From contig CALXWU010000004.1 in assembly GCA_944392505.1 (NCBI GenBank), positions 1-44,317 on the forward strand: a stretch of 44,317 nt of DNA. The letters are read 5' to 3'. The notes beneath the pieces were generated by a model, which saw nothing but the letters and a program-made list of their open reading frames with translations, searched no databases and had not been told where the DNA came from. Within the stretch, counting starts at the first letter, position 1, and each line of letters starts with the position of its first letter. The translations under genes and the position numbers were made by a program. This DNA is from an uncultured Clostridia bacterium. Its GTDB lineage: Bacteria > Bacillota > Clostridia > TANB77 > CAG-508. Of the stretch, positions 26,632 through 36,346 are shown one piece after another.

Positions 26632-28218
26632 TTATACATTAAATATACTTCCTCCTATAAATTCTCTTAACAAAGAATTTTTTGGAATGTATTCATCACT
26701 TATATCATCAAAATATTTTAGAAGCTCATACAAGTTTTTAGCTTCTGAATATTCTGGATGTGTATTATCAATTGCTTTTAAAAGTGGCATTGCATATTTT
26801 TTTAATACTGAAATCTCGTATATAAGCGAAGTATTGAACATGCTATCAGCATCTTCCTGATATGGAAAAATATAATTTTCCTCTCCTCTATTTACCATAT
26901 CCCAATTTTGCAAGGTATGAAGAGCCGCATAACCTCTAAAATTATAATCTCTAACCAATCTACGTATTAATCTAGTATCTGTTGTAGATATTCTATTATA
27001 GTAGTCTATATTTAATACAGTTAAAGCACTTATATATATTTTATATTTTTGCTCTAATGGAATTGCGGCAGTTAATTTATCATTTAAGCAATGTATTCCC
27101 TCTATAACCAACACTTCATTATTCCTCATTTTCATTTTTTCACCATTATATATTTTTGTGCCAGTCTTAAAATCAAAGGTTGGGAGTTCTACTTCTTCTC
27201 CTTTTAAAAGTTTACTTAAATGATCATTAAACAGCTCTAAATCTATGGCTTCTAATCTTTCAAAATCATAATTTCCGTTTTCATCCCTAGGTGTTTGTTC
27301 TCTTTCTACAAAATAATTATCAACAGAGATTGTAAGAGGTTTTATTCCATTTAGCTTTAACTGAATTCCAAGCCTTTGTGCAAAAGTTGTTTTTCCTGAT
27401 GAAGATGGCCCTGCAATTAGTATTATTTTAACACCTTTTCTTCTAACTATTTTATCTGCTATATCTGATATTTTTTTCTCATGTAATGCCTCTGCCAAAA
27501 GGATAAGCTCCTTTTCTCCACCCTCTTCTATTTTTTTGTTAAGTTTATATATTGTATTTATGTCTAAAACCCTATGTATATCCTCATATTCTTCAAGTGT
27601 ATGTAACAATTTCTTTGTTTCGATATATTTATCAATTTTGTTTGGAGTCTTTTTATCAGGATACCTTAATAAAAAGCCATCATGGTATTTTATTACATCA
27701 AATAAATTTATGTAGCCTGTAGTAATTGGCATCACTCCATAAAAATAGTTATAATAATCTTCACAAAAATATAGCGAAACTTCCTCTTTATATTTATTAT
27801 CTAATTGTAATCTACCTCTTAATGTTTTTTCTTTTTGGTAGAATTTCTCCGCTTCTTCTTTACTCATGTCAATCTTTTTTATTGGTATATTACTATCAAC
27901 AATATCTTGCATTTCCTTTTTTATGTTATCAATCATTTCATTTGTGACTTTCATGTTTTCAACACTACAATAAATAGAATTAGATAATTGACAATTTACT
28001 GTAAGAAGAGCTTTTGGATATACTCTATTAAAAGCCATACCCATTACATACAAAATTCCTCTTTGATACACTCTTCTTCCATCTCTCGTAGTAATGTCTA
28101 TTGGAACTACCTCCTCCAAATTATTGACTTCTATATCCAATGGCATTACTTCATTTTTATATTTACATGCAAGTATTCGTTTTTCCTTATCTTCTTTAAA
28201 TTTCTCTATTGCTTTCAT
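26632..28218 (-). CDS. uridine kinase-like nucleoside kinase (Udk/PRK family with N-terminal TGS/ThrRS-like part)
   Basis: 528 residues from ATG 28218; GGAAAGGATGG lies upstream, while the longer frame to 28263 has no site. The first 200 residues resemble a TGS and ThrRS second-additional-domain region. The kinase domain has the P-loop IAGPSSSGKTTFAQRL, the SVDNYFVER substrate loop and the IEGIHCLND strand. Such fusions are common in Firmicutes; the nucleoside phosphorylated is not fixed by sequence. It lies 55 nt downstream of mutS. Confidence 0.88.
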   Translation of the reverse strand: MKAIEKFKEDKEKRILACKYKNEVMPLDIEVNNLEEVVPIDITTRDGRRVYQRGILYVMGMAFNRVYPKALLTVNCQLSNSIYCSVENMKVTNEMIDNIKKEMQDIVDSNIPIKKIDMSKEEAEKFYQKEKTLRGRLQLDNKYKEEVSLYFCEDYYNYFYGVMPITTGYINLFDVIKYHDGFLLRYPDKKTPNKIDKYIETKKLLHTLEEYEDIHRVLDINTIYKLNKKIEEGGEKELILLAEALHEKKISDIADKIVRRKGVKIILIAGPSSSGKTTFAQRLGIQLKLNGIKPLTISVDNYFVEREQTPRDENGNYDFERLEAIDLELFNDHLSKLLKGEEVELPTFDFKTGTKIYNGEKMKMRNNEVLVIEGIHCLNDKLTAAIPLEQKYKIYISALTVLNIDYYNRISTTDTRLIRRLVRDYNFRGYAALHTLQNWDMVNRGEENYIFPYQEDADSMFNTSLIYEISVLKKYAMPLLKAIDNTHPEYSEAKNLYELLKYFDDISDEYIPKNSLLREFIGGSIFNV

Positions 28219-28273
28219 GATTAATTTCCATCCTTTCCGACTCGACTTTTTGGGACGGAGCAAAAGCTGACAT

Positions 28274-30889
28274 CTATGACGACATTTTCTCCTTTATCTT
28301 CACTAAAGTATTTAATGCATCTATTGGAGTTAATTCGTTTACATTTACTTTGTCTAGCTCGTGCGCTATCTCTGCTAGTTTATAATTATACATTGTAAGT
28401 TGTCCTTCTGCAACATTTTTATTTTCTTTTTCTAATTTCTTATTGTTTAATACATTTTTTCTTTCTATTGATTTTAATATTTCATTTGCTCTTTTCGTTA
28501 CCACCTGTGGAACTCCAGCTAGTTTTGCAACATGCACACCATAGCTTTCGTCTGTTCCACCTCTTACAATTTTTCTTAAAAAGATTACATCTTCTCCTTT
28601 TTCTTTTACTGCTATTGAATAATTTTTTACTCCCTCTAATTTGTTCTCTAGGTCGGTTAATTCATGATAATGTGTTGCAAATAATGTTTTTGCTCCACAT
28701 TTCTCGCTATCTGAAATATATTCCACAACTGCCCAAGCTATTGATAATCCATCATATGTAGAGGTTCCCCTTCCTATTTCGTCTAATATGATTAAACTAT
28801 TGCTGGTTGCTTCTTTTAATATTTGTGCTACTTCCATCATCTCTACCATAAATGTACTCTGTCCCATGCTTAGATCATCTGATGCACCAACTCTTGTGAA
28901 GATTTTATCTACTACTCCAATTCTTGCAGATGATGCTGGAACAAAACTTCCACATTGCGCCATTAATGTAATTAATGCAACTTGTCTCATATATGTAGAT
29001 TTTCCAGCCATATTTGGGCCTGTTATAATAGATAGTCTATTCTGGTCTTTATCTAAATATGTATCATTTTGTACGAAACTTCCACTTGGTAATATTTTCT
29101 CGATTACAGGATGACGTCCATCTTGTATATCTATTACACCACTATTATCAACTTGTGGTCTTACATAATTCATATCATCTGCTACAGTAGCAAATGAGCA
29201 TAAGCAGTCAAGTGTAGCTATAATGTTCGCAGATTTTTGAAGTCTTTCCACTTGTTTTTCTATCTGGTCTCTAACTTCTACGAATATGTTATATTCCAAA
29301 TTTACTACTTTTTCCTCTGCTCCAAGAATTTGGTTTTCTAAGTTCTTTAGCTCTTCAGTTATATATCTTTCTCCATTTGTTAGTGTTTGCTTTCTAATAT
29401 ATCTATCTGGAACTAAGGATATATTTGATTTTGTTACTTCTATGTAATATCCAAACACTTTATTGAAGCCTACTCTTAATCCCTTAATTCCTGTCTTTTT
29501 TCTTTCTTCCGCTTCTAACTGCACAATCCAATTTTTGCCATCTGTAGTAGCTGTTTTTAGTTTGTCTACTTCTTCATTAAAGCCTAGTTTAATAAGTCCT
29601 CCCTCTTTTACGCTAATTGGTGGCTCTTCTACTATTGTTTTATCAATTATTTCATAAACCTCCTCTAATATATCTAATTCAGAATACAAGTCAACGATTA
29701 AGCTGGATTTTGCTTCTGACAATATTCTCTTAATCTCCGGTAATTGTTTTGCAGAATTTTTTAATGAAATTAAATCTCTAGCATTTGCACTTCCATACGC
29801 TATTTTTCCTGCCAATCTTTCTATATCATATACTTTTTTTAGGCTATCTGTTATTTCCCCTCTTAAAATTATATTATCTTTTAATTCAGAAACTGCATCC
29901 AATCTTTTGCTTATTTGTTTTGGATTTATAAGAGGATTATTTAACCATCTTCTTAAAAGCCTACCTCCCATTGAGGTTGCTGTTTTATCCAGCACCCATA
30001 AAAGTGTTCCTTTTTTTGATTTATCCCTTAATTTCTCTGTAATCTCAAGGTTTCTTCTAGCATTTATATCAAGTGACATATATTTTGTAGTGCTGTATAG
30101 AATTAATTTATTGATGTGATCCAAATTATTCTTCTGGGTGTCTAGCAAATATGCAAGAAGTGCATTTGTAGCCGCTACAGAAAGCATATGTTCATTTATA
30201 TTATCAACTATATTTTCGTCATCATCTACTATTTTGTATCTAGCTGTAAGACTTTCATAATCCTCAGAAAATTTGTCTTCCTCCCACCTAGATAAATATA
30301 CATCAAATCTTTCTTTTATTTTTGCAATTTCTTCACTGCAATCGTATAGCATAGGATTAACAAGAATCTCAGCTGGTGAATATTTTGATATTTCGTCTAA
30401 AAGTTCTGCAAAATTATTCGTGGATTTTATTTCTGTCGTTCTAAAATCGCCTGTTGTAACATCACATACTGTTACACCAAAATATATTCCATTTTTATAT
30501 ATGCTCATTATATAATTGTTTTTCTTATCATCTAACAAATTAGCTTCGGTTACAGTTCCTGGTGTTACAACTCTAATAACATCTCTTTTTACCATTCCCT
30601 TTGCGAATTTTGGATCTTCTAATTGCTCACAAATTGCAACTTTATATCCTTTGGCTATAAGTCTTGATATATATGTATCTGCTGCATGATAAGGCACACC
30701 ACACATAGGAGCTCTTTCATCTTGTCCACATTCTTTTCCTGTTAAAGTGAGTTCAAGTTCTCTTGACACATTTATTGCATCATCAAAGAACATTTCATAA
30801 AAATCCCCTAGTCTATAGAATAAAATACAATCTTTGTACTTGTTTTTTGTCTCCAAATAATGTTGCATCATTGGTGAAAATTCTGCCAT
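28274..30889 (-). CDS. mutS: DNA mismatch repair protein MutS
   Basis: 871 residues, normal length. The mismatch-recognition Phe and Glu are in DFYEMFFDDA near residue 30. The ATPase domain has GPNMAGKSTYMRQ (Walker A), SLIILDEIGRGTST (Walker B) and FATHYHEL. MutS recognises mismatches and recruits MutL, which is not in this window. It begins 134 nt after the HTH gene and is in a group with miaB and the kinase. Confidence 0.97.
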   Translation of the reverse strand: MAEFSPMMQHYLETKNKYKDCILFYRLGDFYEMFFDDAINVSRELELTLTGKECGQDERAPMCGVPYHAADTYISRLIAKGYKVAICEQLEDPKFAKGMVKRDVIRVVTPGTVTEANLLDDKKNNYIMSIYKNGIYFGVTVCDVTTGDFRTTEIKSTNNFAELLDEISKYSPAEILVNPMLYDCSEEIAKIKERFDVYLSRWEEDKFSEDYESLTARYKIVDDDENIVDNINEHMLSVAATNALLAYLLDTQKNNLDHINKLILYSTTKYMSLDINARRNLEITEKLRDKSKKGTLLWVLDKTATSMGGRLLRRWLNNPLINPKQISKRLDAVSELKDNIILRGEITDSLKKVYDIERLAGKIAYGSANARDLISLKNSAKQLPEIKRILSEAKSSLIVDLYSELDILEEVYEIIDKTIVEEPPISVKEGGLIKLGFNEEVDKLKTATTDGKNWIVQLEAEERKKTGIKGLRVGFNKVFGYYIEVTKSNISLVPDRYIRKQTLTNGERYITEELKNLENQILGAEEKVVNLEYNIFVEVRDQIEKQVERLQKSANIIATLDCLCSFATVADDMNYVRPQVDNSGVIDIQDGRHPVIEKILPSGSFVQNDTYLDKDQNRLSIITGPNMAGKSTYMRQVALITLMAQCGSFVPASSARIGVVDKIFTRVGASDDLSMGQSTFMVEMMEVAQILKEATSNSLIILDEIGRGTSTYDGLSIAWAVVEYISDSEKCGAKTLFATHYHELTDLENKLEGVKNYSIAVKEKGEDVIFLRKIVRGGTDESYGVHVAKLAGVPQVVTKRANEILKSIERKNVLNNKKLEKENKNVAEGQLTMYNYKLAEIAHELDKVNVNELTPIDALNTLVKIKEKMSS

Positions 30890-30913
30890 ATTTATTCCTT
30901 CTTTCTACCTTTC

Positions 30914-31023
30914 TTCTTGCTCTTTTGTTTCTGTTTTTTTGCTTATTTCTCCTCCGTTATTTTCTGCTACAATAGTGTCTGTACTATTTTTTAATTCTGT
31001 TTTTGCTACTTTCATACTATCTC
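30914..31023 (-). other. possible 36-codon tail of the HTH gene in another frame
   Basis: On the minus strand an ATG at 31021 opens a 36-codon frame ending at TAG 30914, about 25 nt upstream of mutS. It is Lys/Glu-rich (ends KKTETKEQEER). The same frame reaches back through an A7 run (31028-31034) into the end of the HTH gene, so removing one A would fuse the two. It has no good ribosome binding site of its own. Confidence 0.35.
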
Positions 31024-31508
31024 TAAAGTTTTTTTCTTTCAATATCACTAATTCCTTTTACCTCTTGTCTTTCTAGCTTATCTATCTTGTTTCGTTCTTC
31101 TAAACTAGGTTTCCTTGAAGTTGACTTTCTCCTTGCACTATTCTTATACAAAGCATATAGTTCTATATCTTTTGGATTATCAGATTCTTTTAATTGTAAA
31201 ATCTTTCTACTTATACTCCTATAGCTTATGTGATATTTTTCACTCATTTCTGTTAATGTATAATTGGATTTTAACATTTCAATTACTAATCCTTGTATAT
31301 TAATATCATTTCTTTCCTTAGGTCTATATGGATGTACTGTTATAAACTCCCTATACAATTCTGGATTTCGCGCACTTAACTCTTGTATTTTATTATTAAA
31401 TGTCCTGCTTTCTGTTTGTAATTCTTTAATTACACTTGCTTTTGATCTGTTGCCTTTAATTATATCTCTTATCAGGTTTTCAAACTCTTCTGGTTTTATT
31501 TCTTTCAT
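31023..31508 (-). CDS. helix-turn-helix protein of unknown function
   Basis: 161 residues. No enzyme motif is visible. The middle part, YTLTEMSEKYHISYRSISRK, has the spacing of a sigma-70 region 4-like or transposase-type HTH. The N-terminal third is helical and the C-terminus is basic. It starts 3 nt after the miaB stop, with its ribosome binding site (AAAGGGAGAG) inside miaB, so it is translationally coupled. The C-terminus may be cut by a frame break (A7). A DNA-binding role is likely, the target is unknown. Confidence 0.7.
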   Translation of the reverse strand: MKEIKPEEFENLIRDIIKGNRSKASVIKELQTESRTFNNKIQELSARNPELYREFITVHPYRPKERNDINIQGLVIEMLKSNYTLTEMSEKYHISYRSISRKILQLKESDNPKDIELYALYKNSARRKSTSRKPSLEERNKIDKLERQEVKGISDIERKKL

Positions 31509-31511
31509 AAA

Positions 31512-32912
31512 TTACTTTATCTCTCCCTTTAAATACCACATATGCTCTGATACAACTTGTATATTAATCATTTTTCCTATCAAATCTGGATTTCCTTTAA
31601 AAATCACTACCTTATTTGTGTCAGTTCTCCCTGTAAGGTATTCATTATTTGTTTTACTATATCCTTCTACTAAAATTTCCTGATTTGTTCCTATATACTC
31701 TTTATTATTTTTAGGTATTATTGCTTCATATAATTCTTTTAGTCTATCAAACCTTTCATGTTTGATTTCTTCTGGCACTTGATTTTTCATTTTATCTGCC
31801 GGTGTACCTTTTCTTCTTGAATAAATAAACATGAAAATCTGCTCAAATTCTACTTTTTTTACAACATCTAAAGTATCTTCAAAATCTTCTTCTGTTTCAC
31901 CCGGAAATCCTACAATAATATCTGTAGAGAATTTCACATTAGGTATTTCTTTTTTCATTTTATCTACTAAGTTTAAATATTGTTCTTTTGTATAAACTCT
32001 ATTCATACTTTTCAAGATATTGGTACTTCCAGATTGTAAAGGCAAATGCACAAGTTTTGATACTTTATCACAATCTCTAATTGCCTCAATTACATCATCT
32101 GTAAAATCTTTTGGATGCGGAGATGTAAATCGTATTTTTTCTATTCCCTCTATTTTGTTTACTTCTCTTAAAAGCTTAGCAAATGAGTTTATTTCAGATT
32201 GGCATGTTCCTTTTTCTCTTTCCACCCTCATGTAGGAATTAACATTTTGTCCAAGAAGTGTGATTTCTTTATACCCTTTTTTCGCTATATCTTGTACTTC
32301 CTTCAAAATATCTTCTGGCTCTCTACTTCTTTCTCTCCCTCTTACATATGGTACAATACAGTATGTACAAAAATTATTACAGCCATTCATTATAGTAACT
32401 GATGCTCTAATATTATCATCTCTTTTAATTGGTAATCCTTCTATAATTTCACCATCTATATCTAAAATATCTGTAATTTTTTTGTTGTTTATAATCGCAT
32501 TATATAAATCTTCTGGGAATTTATGCAAGGTATGTGTGCCGAATATAACATCATATTTATAGCTATTTTTTATTTTCTCTACAATATGCTTTTCTTGCAT
32601 CATACATCCACCAATAGCTATAATAGTACCTTTAGCTGCTTTTAACTTTTTCACTTCTCCTAGTTTTCCAAAAAGTCTTTCTTCTGCATTTTCTCTAATG
32701 CAACAAGTGTTATATATAACTAAATCTGCAGCTGAAATATTATCTGTCTGGCTATAACCCATACTTTGAGCCATACCAGATATTTTTTCAGAATCATTTT
32801 CATTTAATTGGCATCCCATTGTTAAAATATAATATTTTAGATTTTTACCTTCATTTATTTTTCTAACTTTTTCTAGGTATTCTAATTCATTTTGTATATC
32901 TTTTTTTTCCAT
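31512..32912 (-). CDS. miaB: tRNA-2-methylthio-N6-dimethylallyladenosine synthase
   Basis: 466 residues from ATG 32912; the longer frame uses GTG at 32921 and lacks proper spacing. Three domains: the UPF0004 N-terminus with C-x-L-N (TMGCQLNEND) binding the second cluster, the radical SAM core with GCNNFCTYCIVPYVRGRE (CX3CX2C), and a C-terminal TRAM domain. MiaB methylthiolates i6A37 of tRNAs reading U-starting codons. AGGA lies 11 nt before the ATG. Confidence 0.95.
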   Translation of the reverse strand: MEKKDIQNELEYLEKVRKINEGKNLKYYILTMGCQLNENDSEKISGMAQSMGYSQTDNISAADLVIYNTCCIRENAEERLFGKLGEVKKLKAAKGTIIAIGGCMMQEKHIVEKIKNSYKYDVIFGTHTLHKFPEDLYNAIINNKKITDILDIDGEIIEGLPIKRDDNIRASVTIMNGCNNFCTYCIVPYVRGRERSREPEDILKEVQDIAKKGYKEITLLGQNVNSYMRVEREKGTCQSEINSFAKLLREVNKIEGIEKIRFTSPHPKDFTDDVIEAIRDCDKVSKLVHLPLQSGSTNILKSMNRVYTKEQYLNLVDKMKKEIPNVKFSTDIIVGFPGETEEDFEDTLDVVKKVEFEQIFMFIYSRRKGTPADKMKNQVPEEIKHERFDRLKELYEAIIPKNNKEYIGTNQEILVEGYSKTNNEYLTGRTDTNKVVIFKGNPDLIGKMINIQVVSEHMWYLKGEIK

Positions 32913-32944
32913 AATTCTCACTATCCTAACTACTATATTTTACA

Positions 32945-32972
32945 CGAAAAAAGCACTTTTTTCAAGTGCTTC
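32945..32972 (-). terminator. terminator after sleB
   Basis: AAGCACTT / AAGTGCTT with a 5-nt loop, followed on the minus strand by TTTT; 67 nt after the sleB stop codon. Confidence 0.75.
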
Positions 32973-33038
32973 TATCATTAAAGTTTGTATTGCTTTTTGG
33001 ATGTTGTCATATTTACGCCTGCTCCAAAAGTGAGATTG

Positions 33039-33740
33039 TTATTTGCAGAATCTGTGTTTTCCTATTGTTACTGTCATTGGTCTTGACCAAATCCACTTGT
33101 TTGTTGCGGTGCTTGGATTAAAGTAATATATTGCGCCATTTGAAGGATCCCATCCATTTAAAGCGTCTTGAGCTGCTTTTATGGCAGTATCATTTGGTGT
33201 TAAGTTAATTTGTCCATCTGAAACTACATCAAATGCACCACTTTGATAAATTACACCTGCTATTGTATTTGGGAAAGAACTATGTTCTACTCTATTTAAA
33301 ACAACTGCTGCTACAGCCACTTGTCCAGTATACGGTTCTCCTCTTGCTTCTCCATATACCAACCTACTAAGCAAGTTTAAATCACTTGAATTTGTAGAAG
33401 AGCTAGAGTTACTAGAACTATTACCAGATGAATTATATATTCCCATAGCTCTTAAGGTATTTGTTCCAGCAATTCCATCTACCTTAAGTCCATTTTTTCG
33501 CTGAAAATATTTTACTGCTTCTAGCGTCTGGCTTCCATAAATGCCATCTACATTTCCTTTATAATATCCCCACCTTTTGAGTTTTGTTTGAATTGTTCTT
33601 ACTTCTTCTCCTCTTGAACCATATTTTGATAAAGCAAGAACTTCATCATTCCTAAAAAATACATTATATGAAATAAATATAGAACTTACTAAAATTATAA
33701 CAAAGATTGCTTTTAGGTTTTTCTTAATTCTAACAGCCAT
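33039..33740 (-). CDS. sleB: spore cortex-lytic enzyme SleB-type hydrolase
   Basis: 233 residues. A signal/anchor helix (about 9-35), a peptidoglycan-binding domain with RGEEVRTIQTKLKRWGYY and VDGIYGSQTLEAVKYFQ, a Ser/Asn linker, and a Hydrolase_2 domain. The catalytic Glu is in SRLVYGEARGEPY, and the domain ends with the family pattern IGKHRFCK. SleB degrades spore cortex during germination, so the organism likely sporulates. A weak GTGG site precedes the ATG. It is 71 nt downstream of fhs and may be separately controlled. Confidence 0.92.
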   Translation of the reverse strand: MAVRIKKNLKAIFVIILVSSIFISYNVFFRNDEVLALSKYGSRGEEVRTIQTKLKRWGYYKGNVDGIYGSQTLEAVKYFQRKNGLKVDGIAGTNTLRAMGIYNSSGNSSSNSSSSTNSSDLNLLSRLVYGEARGEPYTGQVAVAAVVLNRVEHSSFPNTIAGVIYQSGAFDVVSDGQINLTPNDTAIKAAQDALNGWDPSNGAIYYFNPSTATNKWIWSRPMTVTIGKHRFCK

Positions 33741-33811
33741 ACAAAAACACCACTTTCTTCAAAAATATTTTTAACTTTATTTTATCCAAAATTGGTGCTA
33801 TTATACATTTT

Positions 33812-35473
33812 TTAAAATATTCCTACGATATTTCCATTTTCATCTAAATCTATTTTTTCTGCTGCTGGCACTCTTGGAAGTCCGGGCATTGTCATTATCT
33901 TTCCTGTTATAACAACTATAAATTCTGCTCCAGATTTTAAAATAATATCACTAATATGTATTTTAAACGGCTCTCGGCATTCTAGGTTTTTTGAATCATC
34001 TGAGAAGGAATATTGAGTTTTTGCTATGCAAACCGGAAGATTTCCAAATCCCATTTTTTCAATTTCTTGCATTTTCTTTTCCGCTTCTTCTGTGTACTCT
34101 ACTCCTTCCGCTCCGTAAATTTTAGTTGCCACATCATTTATTTTTTCTTTTATTGTTTCATTTAAATCGTATGCATAATTTAATTTGCTTTCTTTTTCTG
34201 ATAATTTTACTATTTGCTCTGCTAAATCTATTGCTCCTTCTCCACCTTTTTCCCAGCTTTCTACTAGACTTAGACTAATATTTAAATCTTGTAATTTGTT
34301 TCTTAAAAATTCTATTTCTTTCTCTGTATCATGTGTATATTTGTTTATGGCTACAATTACATTTAAACCATATTTATTTTTTAAGTTATCCACATGTCTT
34401 ATTAAATTATTAACTCCTCTTTCTAAGGCTTCAATACTTTCATTTTTTATTTCTTCTTTTGGCATCCCACCATGATATTTTAGTGCTTTTATTGTTGCGA
34501 CACATACTACTGCATCTGGCTTAATTTCTGCTTTTCTGCACTTAATGTCTAAGAATTTCTCTGCTCCTAAATCTGCTCCAAATCCAGCTTCTGTAACAAC
34601 GTACTCTCCTAGTTTCATTGCCATTTTTGTAGCAATAATACTATTGCAACCATGTGCAATATTTGCAAATGGTCCGCCGTGAACTATTGCAGGTGTATGT
34701 TCTAAAGTTTGAACTAAATTAGGGTTTATTGCATCCTTTAAAAGTACTGTTAATGCTCCTTCAGCATGTAAGTCTTTTGCAGTTATAGGTTTGTTTTCTT
34801 TGTTATATCCTACTATAATATTTCCAATTCTTCTTTTTAAATCTTGTATATCTGTTGCTAGGCAGAAGATTGCCATTATTTCTGATGCAACTGATATATC
34901 AAATCCATCTCTTCTAGGAACAACATTCTTCTCCCCTGATAATCCTGTTTCTACTGCTCTTAATTGCCTATCATTTAAATCCACACATCTTTTCCAAGTT
35001 ACTCTATCAAACCCAAGCTCATTTCCAAAACATATGTGATTATCTATCATTGCAGAAAGTAAATTATTTGCAGAAGTTATGGCATGTATGTCCCCTGTAA
35101 AATGCAAATTTATATCTTCCATGGGAGCGATTTGAGAATATCCGCCACCTGTTGCTCCACCTTTTATCCCAAATACAGGACCAAGTGATGGTTCTCTTAA
35201 TGCTAATACGGATTTCTTACCAATTCTTCTTAAGCCATCTGCTAAACCTATTGCCATGGTAGTCTTTCCTTCTCCTAAAGGTGTAGGATTTATTGCAGTT
35301 ACTAATACTAGTTTTCCGTCTTTATTACTTTTTAGTCTTTCATAAGCTTTTAAACTAATTTTAGCCTTATATTTTCCATAGTTTTCTAGCTCTTCATCAA
35401 GAATTCCTATACTCTCTGCAATTGCATCAATCCTCTTTAACTTAGTATTTCTTGCAATCTCAACATCTTCCAT
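33812..35473 (-). CDS. fhs: formate-tetrahydrofolate ligase
   Basis: 553 residues from ATG 35473; GGAGG lies 6 nt upstream and the family length is about 556. The 54-residue extension in the longer open frame (to 35638) is not family sequence and runs through a folded element. Marks are ALREPSLGPVFGIKGGATGG, TAINPTPLGEGKTT (P-loop) and the closing region GAEFIVVITGKIMTMPGLPR. It makes 10-formyl-THF from formate, ATP and THF. It is the Wood-Ljungdahl/one-carbon enzyme of clostridia. Confidence 0.96.
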   Translation of the reverse strand: MEDVEIARNTKLKRIDAIAESIGILDEELENYGKYKAKISLKAYERLKSNKDGKLVLVTAINPTPLGEGKTTMAIGLADGLRRIGKKSVLALREPSLGPVFGIKGGATGGGYSQIAPMEDINLHFTGDIHAITSANNLLSAMIDNHICFGNELGFDRVTWKRCVDLNDRQLRAVETGLSGEKNVVPRRDGFDISVASEIMAIFCLATDIQDLKRRIGNIIVGYNKENKPITAKDLHAEGALTVLLKDAINPNLVQTLEHTPAIVHGGPFANIAHGCNSIIATKMAMKLGEYVVTEAGFGADLGAEKFLDIKCRKAEIKPDAVVCVATIKALKYHGGMPKEEIKNESIEALERGVNNLIRHVDNLKNKYGLNVIVAINKYTHDTEKEIEFLRNKLQDLNISLSLVESWEKGGEGAIDLAEQIVKLSEKESKLNYAYDLNETIKEKINDVATKIYGAEGVEYTEEAEKKMQEIEKMGFGNLPVCIAKTQYSFSDDSKNLECREPFKIHISDIILKSGAEFIVVITGKIMTMPGLPRVPAAEKIDLDENGNIVGIF

Positions 35474-35529
35474 CTCTCTTCCTCCTTTTTGAAACGGGCT
35501 TGTTTTGTCATAAATTTTCTTCTCTTTCG

Positions 35530-35650
35530 ATTGGAAAAGAATTGTGCTTTTGGCTAGGCAAACAAGCAAGAAAACCGGAGGTGTGCTTTTTGCACATCGA
35601 GGATTTTCGCAGTGCAGTTTAACAACGCCAAAAGGCAATTATTTTCCAAT
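35530..35650. repeat. 121-bp folded inverted-repeat element between PAP2-like gene and fhs
   Basis: The outer arms 35530-35554 and 35627-35650 match as an imperfect 25-bp inverted repeat (ATTGGAAAA...TTTTGGC). Inside, TGTGC TTTTT GCACA (35582-35596) is a perfect hairpin and a second imperfect arm pair lies between them. The whole length folds back on itself. Both strands could act, and no T-tract marks it as a simple terminator. It may be a leader element of fhs or a dispersed repeat; no other copy is visible in this window. Confidence 0.65.
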
Positions 35651-35654
35651 CCTT

Positions 35655-36092
35655 CTACCCAAACACAAGACCAACTATGAACCCAATAAAAGCTCCTACA
35701 AAAACTTGCGTTGGAGTGTGCCCTAATACTTCTTGTAGCCTTTCCGTTACTTCTACTCCTGTAAGTCCCGGTGTTTGAACTATTTTATTTAATAATTTTG
35801 CTTGTTTTCCAGCTGCTCTTCTAACTCCTGCTGCATCATACATAACAACAAATGCAAAGACTACTGATAAGCCAAATATTGCTGAATTAATACCATATGC
35901 TTTACCTATCATTGTACATAAAGCAACTACAACAGCAGAATGAGAGCTAGGCATTCCACCAGCTCCTAATATTCTTTTAAAATTAAATTTTTTTGTTGTA
36001 ACTAAATCGTATATTAATTTAAAAAGTTGTATAAAAAACCAGGTTGCAAATGGTACTATTAAATATTTATATTCTGAAATTATCCCCATCAT
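35655..36092 (-). CDS. divergent PAP2 family membrane protein (DUF212, YuiD-like)
   Basis: 145 residues with about four membrane helices. The conserved core is GAGGMPSSHSAVVVALCTMIG with MYDAAGVRRAAGKQAK and VLGHTPTQVFVGA, the hallmarks of DUF212, which lacks the complete PAP2 acid phosphatase motifs. The SSH and RR patterns suggest a lipid phosphatase relative. The two adjacent ATG codons at 36092 and 36089 are both usable. It is in the run between xseB and fhs. Confidence 0.85.
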   Translation of the reverse strand: MMGIISEYKYLIVPFATWFFIQLFKLIYDLVTTKKFNFKRILGAGGMPSSHSAVVVALCTMIGKAYGINSAIFGLSVVFAFVVMYDAAGVRRAAGKQAKLLNKIVQTPGLTGVEVTERLQEVLGHTPTQVFVGAFIGFIVGLVFG

Positions 36093-36112
36093 TTTTACTT
36101 ATTCCTCTTTTT

Positions 36113-36346
36113 TTATTCCTCATTTTGCACAAAATTTTCTTCTGCTAATTCTCCATCTTCATTTTTTATTAGCATTGTAATCTTCTTTTCTGCTTTTTCT
36201 AACATTTCACTACATTGTTTAGATATCTTCATTCCCTCTTCAAATTTAGATACAGAAGTATCTAAGTCTAAATCTCCTTTTTCTAATTCTGTAGCGATTT
36301 CTTCTAGTTTTTTCATGTTTTCTTCAAAACTTATTTTTTCTTCCAT
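36113..36346 (-). CDS. xseB: exodeoxyribonuclease VII small subunit
   Basis: 77 residues. The family helices are visible: FEENMKKLEEIATELEKGD, the short LDTSVSKFEEGMK segment and the CSEMLEKAEKKI helix. XseB binds several copies per XseA. It lies downstream of xseA but is separated from it by a membrane-anchored protein, a less usual arrangement. GGTTGAAAA precedes the ATG. Confidence 0.9.
   Translation of the reverse strand: MEEKISFEENMKKLEEIATELEKGDLDLDTSVSKFEEGMKISKQCSEMLEKAEKKITMLIKNEDGELAEENFVQNEE

Noticed and set aside
35474..35638. 54-residue N-terminal extension of fhs
   Set aside because: It runs through the folded repeat element, contains no family sequence, and a strong ribosome binding site sits before the ATG at 35473.
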